47,845 nt of DNA from NCBI GenBank assembly GCA_034433695.1, contig DAOUAK010000106.1:1-47845 (forward strand), read 5' to 3'. The notes below the pieces were generated by a model. That model was not told the DNA's origin. It made no database searches and saw only the letters and a program-made list of their open reading frames with translations. The position numbers and the translations under genes were made by a program. Positions 42,514 to 47,845 of this stretch are shown piece by piece (within the stretch, counting starts at the first letter, position 1; each line of letters begins with the position of its first letter). The stretch comes from JASFBA01 sp034433695. Its GTDB lineage: Bacteria; Chloroflexota; Chloroflexia; DTKN01.

Positions 42514-44274
42514 ATGATGAAAGATCATGGCTGTGGCGAACTGCGCCGGCAACATGTGGATGAGGAAGTGACACTGGCCGGGTGGGTACACCGGCGACGC
42601 GATCACGGCACGCTTATCTTCCTGGACTTGCGCGACCGCAGTGGACGCGTTCAGGTCGTCTTCGATGAGCAAGCCGTCCCCGAGGCCTACCGGGTCGCCC
42701 GGGAAGTGCGGCCCGAGTACGTGCTCCAGGTCCGGGGCGTGGTACGCCTCCGTCCGCCGGAAATGGTCAACCCCGATCTCCTTACCGGGGAGATCGAAGT
42801 CGCGGCCCGGGAGGCGCGCATCCTGAACACTTCGCGCACGCCGCCCATCTATGTGCACCGCGACCCCGAAGAGGACATCCAGGTGCGTCTCAAGTACCGC
42901 TACCTGGACCTGCGGCGCGAACGGATGCAACGCAACCTCATCCTGCGCCACCGGATGGTCAAGTTCATCCGCGACTTCCTGGATGCGCATGGCTTCATCG
43001 AAATCGAGACGCCGATTCTAACCCGCAGCACGCCGGAGGGGGCCCGGGATTACCTGGTGCCCAGCCGTGTCCATCCCGGCCGTTTCTATGCCTTGCCCCA
43101 ATCGCCGCAGCAATTGAAACAACTCCTCATGGTGGCCGGCTTCGAGCGCTACTTCCAGATCGCCCGTTGTTTCCGCGACGAAGACCTGCGGGCCGACCGC
43201 CAGCCCGAACATACCCAGTTGGACCTGGAGATGTCCTTTGTGGACCAGGACGACATCCTCAACCTGATCGAAGAACTCTTCACCTCCCTGGTCGCGGCCG
43301 TGGTGCCTCACAAACGGGTGCTTTCCCCCTTCCCCCGGCTGACCTATGCCGAGAGCATGGCCCGCTACGGCACCGACAAGCCGGACCTGCGCTTCGGGAT
43401 GGAACTTGCCGACCTTTCGGACCTCCTGGCCGAAAGCGGGATAGAGATTTTCCGGCAGGCCGTCGCCGAAGGCGGACAGGTCAAGGGCATCCGTGTGCCC
43501 GGTTGTGCCGGCTACAGCCGGAAGGAAATCGGTGAACTGGAGGCCCTGGTCCGGGAGGCCGGGGGCGGGGGACTAACCTGGCTGGCGGTGGAGGAGGGAA
43601 AGGTACGCTCCCCGCTGGCCCGACATTTGGCCGAGGGGGAGAAGGAGGCGCTGCTTCGGCGTTTTGGAGCCGAAGTCGGCGACCTCCTGCTCATCGTGGC
43701 CGGCCGGAAGGAAGGGGTCGCCGCTTCCCTCGACGTCCTGCGTCGGGAAATGGGCCGGCGGCTCCGCCTCGTTGATCCCAACCTGCTGGCCTTTGCCTTC
43801 ATTGTGGACTTTCCCCTCCTGAAGTGGAACGAGGAAGAAGGTCGCTGGGAAGCCGAGCATCACCCTTTCACCAGCCCGAAGGAAGAGGACCTGCCTTTCC
43901 TGGAGAGCGATCCCGGTGCGGTGCGGGCCAACTGCTACGACCTGGTCTGCAACGGCTGGGAACTGGCCTCCGGTTCCATCCGCATCCACCGCCGGGAGGT
44001 TCAGGAACGCATCTTTCGCCTCCTGGGGTATAACCCCGAGGAAGCCCAGGAGCGCTTCGGCCACCTCCTGGAGGCTCTGGAGTATGGCGCCCCGCCCCAC
44101 GGCGGCATCGCCCCCGGCATTGACCGGCTGGTGGCCATCCTGGCGGACGAGGAGAGCATCCGCGAGGTGATGGCCTTCCCCAAGACCAACCAGGCGGTGG
44201 ACCCGATGATGGGTGCCCCGGCCGAGGTCACCGAACAGCAATTACGCGAACTCCACCTGACCATCCGCCCGTAG
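42514..44274 (+). CDS. aspS: Aspartyl-tRNA synthetase
   Basis: This 586-residue class II synthetase of the bacterial type has an OB-fold anticodon-binding domain (about 1-105: VTLAGWVHRRRDHGTLIFLDLRD). The class II core follows: motif 2 FQIARCFRDEDLRADRQPEHTQLDLEMSF, a bacterial GAD insertion (about 275-405), and motif 3 GIAPGIDRLVAIL. The motif AFPKTNQAVDPMMGAP is the usual end region. It may be discriminating or non-discriminating (Asp/Asn). GGAGGAGG lies before the ATG at 42514; the longer frame adds 26 unlikely residues. The 118-base gap from metK has no T-tract. Confidence 0.95.
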   Translation: MMKDHGCGELRRQHVDEEVTLAGWVHRRRDHGTLIFLDLRDRSGRVQVVFDEQAVPEAYRVAREVRPEYVLQVRGVVRLRPPEMVNPDLLTGEIEVAAREARILNTSRTPPIYVHRDPEEDIQVRLKYRYLDLRRERMQRNLILRHRMVKFIRDFLDAHGFIEIETPILTRSTPEGARDYLVPSRVHPGRFYALPQSPQQLKQLLMVAGFERYFQIARCFRDEDLRADRQPEHTQLDLEMSFVDQDDILNLIEELFTSLVAAVVPHKRVLSPFPRLTYAESMARYGTDKPDLRFGMELADLSDLLAESGIEIFRQAVAEGGQVKGIRVPGCAGYSRKEIGELEALVREAGGGGLTWLAVEEGKVRSPLARHLAEGEKEALLRRFGAEVGDLLLIVAGRKEGVAASLDVLRREMGRRLRLVDPNLLAFAFIVDFPLLKWNEEEGRWEAEHHPFTSPKEEDLPFLESDPGAVRANCYDLVCNGWELASGSIRIHRREVQERIFRLLGYNPEEAQERFGHLLEALEYGAPPHGGIAPGIDRLVAILADEESIREVMAFPKTNQAVDPMMGAPAEVTEQQLRELHLTIRP

Positions 44275-44299
44275 ACTTCGCGAGGCAAACGCGTCAAGT

Positions 44300-44690
44300 C
44301 GAATGATCATGTTACCGAAGCCTGTTCGTTCCTTACAAATGATCATGCTATCGGAGAACACAGCCTCCTCCGAAATGGTATACACCTCCAGGCGAGGCAT
44401 GCCACGCCCGTACTCGGCTTGTCCGGGCGTGGCACCGAGCAGGTCGAGGATGTAGTCCACCAGGTCACCAATCTCCTGGCGCAGCCGGCGAGGGTTGGTC
44501 CGATCGCGCAACACCCCCAATGGTGTCCATCGCTCCGGGGAAATGGCCTCGGTGGCACAGAGACGGTCGAACGGTGTCTGGGCGTGGTCGCTCTCGCGAA
44601 AGTCGCGCCGGCCGGCCTGCAGTGGCCGGGAAGAAATTTTCGACCAGCAGTGTTACCCAAACAAGGTGATTGCTACTTGAAAACATGAGA
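44300..44690 (-). pseudogene. Decayed transposase/integrase C-terminal fragment
   Basis: No intact gene occupies 44275-44745. On the minus strand, a frame read from about 44610 to 44430 gives AQTPFDRLCATEAISPERW followed by TNPRRLRQEIGDLVDYIL. This resembles the C-terminal end of DDE integrase-type transposases (a TPFDRL/TPYQRL helix, then NP-x-LRQEI). Slightly upstream, in another register, a VENFFPA segment resembles the NFFQP motif that normally precedes it, so at least one frameshift separates the two. The catalytic domain is missing. This is from memory of the family and moderate at best. Confidence 0.4.
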
Positions 44691-44745
44691 TTCACCAAGG
44701 GATTCAACGGTGTTTTTGTGCGATTTTACGAAACGGAGGTGTTCT

Positions 44746-46488
44746 ATGCCGACCGTAGATGACCTGACGATTCGCATCGGCGGCGAGGCCGGGATGGGGC
44801 TGGAATCCAGCGGCGTGGCCTTTTCCAGGGCCCTCGTTCGCGGCGGCCTTCACGTCTTCGGCCTCCCCGACTACCACTCCCGCATCCGGGGTGGCCACAA
44901 TTTCTTCTCCATCCGCATCGCCCGCCGTCCCCTCTACACCCACGTGGAACCGGTCCACCTCCTCCTGGCACTGGATCCGGAGACGGTGCGGCGGCATATC
45001 GGCACAATGGCCCCCGGCGGCGCCGTCGTCTACGACGAGAAGGACGGGTTCCCCGACATTCCCCGCCGGCCCGACGTGGGGTATTTCCCCATCCCCCTTT
45101 CCCGACTGGCCGAAGAGCGCGGCGGGAGCGCGATTATGCGCAACACCCTGGCCCTCGCCACCGCCGCCGGCCTGATCGGATTTGACCCGACCCCCATTGA
45201 GGACATCGCGCGCCAGAACTTTGCCCGCAAAGGGCAGGCGGTGGTGGACGCCAACCTCCGGGTGATCCGGGCCGGGGTGGAGGCCGCCCGTCCCTTCCAG
45301 GCCGACTTCCCCTTCCGGATGGAGGCCGTCCCTAATGCCCCGCCACGCCTTCTGCTCAACGGGAATCAGGCCTTTGCCATGGGCGCGCTGGCGGGCGGCT
45401 GCCGCTTTGTCTCCGGCTACCCGATGACCCCCGGCAGTCCCGTCCTGGAGTGGATGGCCGCCCACGCCGCCGAGTACGGCCTCGTCACCATTCAGGTGGA
45501 AGACGAGATCGCCGCGCTTTGCATGGCCATCGGCGCCGGATATGCCGGAGTGCGGGCCATGGCCCCCACCTCCGGTGGCGGCTTCTCCCTGATGGTGGAA
45601 GCCCTGGGCCTGGCCGGGATGACGGAGGTTCCCGTCGTCGTCTACGAGGCCCAGCGGCCCGGCCCCTCCACCGGCCTGGCGACCCGCACCGAACAGGGAG
45701 ACCTCCTCTTCGTCCTCCACGCCTCCCAGGGCGAATTCCCCCGCATCATCCTGGCGCCGGGGACGGTAGAGCAGGCCTTCGAGGCCGGATGGCGGGCCTT
45801 CAACTTCGCCGAACGCTATCAGTGCCCGGTCATCGTCCTCTCCGACCACTACCTGGCCAACGCCGTCCGGGATGTCGCCCCCGAAGACCTGAATTTTGAC
45901 GCCGTCGTCATAGACCGGGGCAAGACGCTGACCGACGAGGAACTGGACGCGCTGGAAGGGGAATACAGGCGGCATGCGTTCACCGAAAGCGGCATCTCCC
46001 CCCGTGCCATCCCCGGTCATCCGAAGGCTGTCTACGCTTCCTCCAGCGACGAGCACGACGAGTACGGCCACATTGAGGAAGACGCCGGGAACCGCCGCCG
46101 GATGCAGGAGAAGCGGATGCGCAAGCTGGAGACGGCCCGTTCCGAGATGCGGCCTCCCACTGCCTACGGCACCGACGACCCCGATCTGACCTTTATCGCC
46201 TGGGGGTCCACCTACGGGCCGTTGCGGGAGGCGGTGGGCCGGCTGAACGCGCAGGGGGTTCGGGCGCAGATGCTCCACTTCACGGACATCTGGCCCGTCC
46301 CCGAGGGGGTCGGCCGGACGCTGGCGGAGGCCGGGGAGACCGTCGCCGTGGAGAACAACTACTCCGGCCAGTTCGCCGACCTGCTCCGGATGGCGACAGG
46401 CCACACCGTCGCGCGCCGAATCTTGAAGTGGGATGGACGCCCCCTCTCACCGGAGTATATCACGCATCATGTTTCACGCCTCAAGTGA
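44746..46488 (+). CDS. korA: 2-oxoacid:ferredoxin oxidoreductase, fused gamma-alpha subunit
   Basis: In this 580-residue protein, residues 1-190 form the gamma (pyruvate/ketoisovalerate oxidoreductase gamma) domain (IRIGGEAGMGLESSG...PDYHSRIRGGHNFFSIRIA). Residues from about 205 form the alpha domain with NGNQAFAMGALAGGCRFVSGYPMTPGSPVLEWM, typical of KorA-type subunits. With the next gene it makes an enzyme that oxidises a 2-oxoacid, most likely 2-oxoglutarate, to the acyl-CoA and reduced ferredoxin, or runs in reverse. GGAGG lies six bases before the ATG at 44746. There is no delta (ferredoxin) subunit in the operon. Substrate choice between 2-oxoglutarate and other oxoacids is inferred. Confidence 0.88.
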   Translation: MPTVDDLTIRIGGEAGMGLESSGVAFSRALVRGGLHVFGLPDYHSRIRGGHNFFSIRIARRPLYTHVEPVHLLLALDPETVRRHIGTMAPGGAVVYDEKDGFPDIPRRPDVGYFPIPLSRLAEERGGSAIMRNTLALATAAGLIGFDPTPIEDIARQNFARKGQAVVDANLRVIRAGVEAARPFQADFPFRMEAVPNAPPRLLLNGNQAFAMGALAGGCRFVSGYPMTPGSPVLEWMAAHAAEYGLVTIQVEDEIAALCMAIGAGYAGVRAMAPTSGGGFSLMVEALGLAGMTEVPVVVYEAQRPGPSTGLATRTEQGDLLFVLHASQGEFPRIILAPGTVEQAFEAGWRAFNFAERYQCPVIVLSDHYLANAVRDVAPEDLNFDAVVIDRGKTLTDEELDALEGEYRRHAFTESGISPRAIPGHPKAVYASSSDEHDEYGHIEEDAGNRRRMQEKRMRKLETARSEMRPPTAYGTDDPDLTFIAWGSTYGPLREAVGRLNAQGVRAQMLHFTDIWPVPEGVGRTLAEAGETVAVENNYSGQFADLLRMATGHTVARRILKWDGRPLSPEYITHHVSRLK

Positions 46489-46523
46489 AAAGTGAAACGT
46501 GCGGAAGTGGTAAGGAGGTCCCT

Positions 46524-47396
46524 ATGGTCGCCATAGACGATTTTGCGAGTCCGGTTCGGCCCACCTGGTGTACAGGGTGCGGCAACTTTGGCATCTGGAA
46601 CGCCGTCAAGCGGGCGCTGGCCCAGGCGGGGCTAGCCCCGCACGAGGTGATGCTGGTCAGCGGCATCGGCTGCGGGAGCAAACTCCCCGACTACACCCAT
46701 GCCAACGGCTATATGACCCTCCACGGCCGGACGGTTCCCGTGGCGACGGGGGTCCGGCTGGCCAACCATGGCCTGCGGGTGGTCTGCACCCACGGGGATG
46801 GGGACGCCTATGCCGAAGGGTTGGGCCATATGCTCCACGCGGCCCGGCGCAACATCGGCCTGGTGGACATCATCCAGGACAACCGCATCTACGGCCTGAC
46901 CAAGGGGCAGTATTCCCCTACCAGTGCACAGGGGCAGGTGACCAAAACCTCTCCCTGGGGCACTCTTGAACTGCCGGTCAACCCCATCGCGCTGGCGCTG
47001 GCGGCGGGCGCCACCTTTGTTGCCCGGGCCTGGTCCGGCGACCCGCCCCACCTGACGGAGATGATCGTCCGCGCCCTGGGGCATCGCGGCTACGCGCTGA
47101 TAGACGTCTTCCAGCCTTGTGTCACCTTCAACCGCAACTACGCCTACGAGTTCTACCGCCCCCGGGTCTACAAACTGCAGGACGACCCCGCCTACGACGT
47201 CACCGACCGGATGGCGGCTTTTGAGAAAGCCCTGGAGTGGGGCGACCGCATCCCCATCGGCGTCTTCTACCAGATGGAAGAACGGCCTGCCTACGAGGAG
47301 CAGGTCCCCGCGCTGAAGGCGGGGCCACTCTCCCCTCGTTCCCTGGAAAAACTCCGCCCGGAGCAAATCCAGCGGTTGATGGAGGAGTTTTTGTAG
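46524..47396 (+). CDS. korB: 2-oxoacid:ferredoxin oxidoreductase, beta (TPP) subunit
   Basis: The 290-residue TPP- and [4Fe-4S]-binding subunit has WCTGCGNFGIWNAVKRAL (cluster Cys and cofactor contact) and VSGIGCGSKLPDY. The TPP motif runs from THGDGDAYAEGLGHMLHAARRN to DNRIYGLTKGQYSPTS. A further Cys in FQPCVTFN completes the expected cluster ligands. The ATG at 46524 has AAGGAGG upstream, 35 bases after korA. It pairs with the fused alpha-gamma subunit. The ferredoxin encoded at 30.5 kb is one possible electron acceptor. Confidence 0.9.
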   Translation: MVAIDDFASPVRPTWCTGCGNFGIWNAVKRALAQAGLAPHEVMLVSGIGCGSKLPDYTHANGYMTLHGRTVPVATGVRLANHGLRVVCTHGDGDAYAEGLGHMLHAARRNIGLVDIIQDNRIYGLTKGQYSPTSAQGQVTKTSPWGTLELPVNPIALALAAGATFVARAWSGDPPHLTEMIVRALGHRGYALIDVFQPCVTFNRNYAYEFYRPRVYKLQDDPAYDVTDRMAAFEKALEWGDRIPIGVFYQMEERPAYEEQVPALKAGPLSPRSLEKLRPEQIQRLMEEFL

Positions 47397-47569
47397 GGGA
47401 AAACGTAAAGACAAATTTTCCACGATGACAACAGAGTATTCGGCGCTGAAAAGTGCACCGTGGGGCTGTAAAGATAGTGTCCAGGCCACCCAATCTCCCA
47501 TGACGCCAGCCCAGGTCTGCCCCTCGCCGCCGGCCGGCCACCCCCAGGAGTAGAGGCGCAGAACCCGAT
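47397..47569. other. Non-coding gap between korB and the Fur-type gene
   Basis: These 173 bases show no supported gene. A reading on the minus strand is open but runs antisense through korB and is a shadow. No clear terminator for korB was seen. Confidence 0.4.
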
Positions 47570-47598
47570 TTGACAAAGCCGCAGAGTTGTGCTATCCT
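47570..47598 (+). promoter_or_regulatory. Promoter of the Fur-family gene
   Basis: A perfect TTGACA (47570-47575) and TATCCT (47593-47598) are 17 bases apart, 35 bases before the ATG. Confidence 0.7.
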
Positions 47599-47602
47599 CT
47601 AT

Positions 47603-47634
47603 TTGCGAAAATTCTCAGGAGGAAATTTTTGCAA
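47603..47634. promoter_or_regulatory. Inverted-repeat operator candidate over the ribosome site
   Basis: TTGCGAAAATT (47603-47613) and AATTTTTGCAA (47624-47634) match at 10 of 11 inverted positions around a 10-base spacer that contains the AGGAGG ribosome site. The repeat starts just after the -10 element, as expected of an autoregulatory site for the Fur-type protein encoded downstream. Confidence 0.55.
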
Positions 47635-47845
47635 TGCCGCACTGCCATACGTTGATCGCCCGGTTACGAAAGCGGGGATACCGGATCACCCCCCAGCGCG
47701 AGATGATCATCGAGACCATCGCCCACAGCGGCCGGCACTTGTCCGCCGAAGAGGTTTACGAGGAGGTGCGGAAACTTTCCCGTTCCACCAGCCTGGCCAC
47801 CGTCTACCGCACCCTGGATTTTCTGGTGGAGGAGGGGCTGGCCAG
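47634..47845 (+). CDS. Fur-family transcriptional regulator (5' part, cut by window end)
   Basis: Seventy codons are present: MPHCHTLIARLRKRGYRITPQREMIIETI, then HLSAEEVYEEV and TSLATVYRTLDFLVEEGL. This is the winged-helix DNA-binding half of Fur/PerR/Zur proteins, including the RxTPQR and ATVYRTL signatures. The metal-binding half lies beyond the window, so iron, zinc, manganese or peroxide sensing cannot be told apart. AGGAGG lies upstream of the ATG, inside an inverted repeat that may be its own operator. Confidence 0.9.
   Translation, partial: MPHCHTLIARLRKRGYRITPQREMIIETIAHSGRHLSAEEVYEEVRKLSRSTSLATVYRTLDFLVEEGLA

Noticed and set aside
44704..46404. 566-codon minus-strand frame across korA
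   Set aside because: Antisense shadow of the oxidoreductase subunit.
46632..47576. Minus-strand frame extending from korB into the gap before the Fur-type gene
   Set aside because: Its main part is antisense to korB, and I recognised nothing in the roughly 60 residues outside it.

Overview
The window looks like a piece of a GC-rich (roughly 60-63% by eye) Chloroflexota genome, probably a thermophile of the Anaerolineae/Thermoflexia type. The placement is an inference from several traits. A secreted kelch protein ends in a YLPLVLR-type tail seen on many Chloroflexota exported proteins. A DUF2207-like protein has a Cys-Ala tail. The SAM synthetase is of the archaeal type. There are 2-oxoacid:ferredoxin oxidoreductases, an H+-pyrophosphatase and a TadE/TadG/CpaB surface cluster. 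Genes are tightly packed, with ATGA overlaps and strong GGAGG ribosome binding sites.

Layout. 1-263: non-coding direct repeats and hairpins. 264-3038 (-): DUF2207-like protein, small zinc-ribbon membrane protein, and an apparently internally deleted DNA methyltransferase. 3326-4729 (+): purB-like lyase. 4752-10523 (-): a compact seven-gene operon of APC permease, small membrane protein, membrane-tethered universal stress protein, NIL-domain protein, two TrkA-type nucleotide-binding proteins and a K+-independent-type H+-pyrophosphatase. 10719-13339 (-): tilS and a membrane metallophosphoesterase. 13551-14255 (+): radC. 14338-17014 (-): LL-diaminopimelate-type aminotransferase, M28 lipoprotein and GDT1 transporter. 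17313-26168 (-): cpaB, kelch protein, TadG-like vWA protein, TadE, and a large TadE-like protein. 26545-30209 (-): two-component system. 30358-30720 (+): tRNA-Pro and a 59-residue ferredoxin. 30735-32363 (-): GT-C-type membrane glycosyltransferase. 32597-36464 (+): zinc-ribbon/TPR protein, acyl-CoA dehydrogenase and etfBA. 36475-42395 (+): a methyl-cycle operon of mtnA, core MetE-like, PfkB kinase, ahcY and archaeal-type metK, headed by a leader that ends in an intrinsic terminator. 42514-44274 (+): aspS. 44300-44690: a decayed transposase. 44746-47396 (+): korAB. 47634 to the edge (+): a Fur-family regulator.

How the genes work together. The methyl-cycle operon holds every step needed to regenerate SAM: homocysteine to methionine, methionine to SAM, SAH to homocysteine plus adenosine, and probable phosphorylation of adenosine, plus the first shared step of MTA salvage. 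The pre-mtnA terminator suggests control by attenuation or by a riboswitch. The 10.5-4.7 kb operon pairs a permease with RCK-type sensors and a pyrophosphate-driven proton pump, and no Trk/Ktr pore gene is present in the window. The Tad-like genes encode surface and minor-pilin parts but no ATPase or platform protein, so the rest of the machine must lie elsewhere.

The most striking non-gene signal is heavy enrichment of the palindrome GGCCGGCC across most of the window. I found no copy between about 18.2 and 26.5 kb (the surface cluster).
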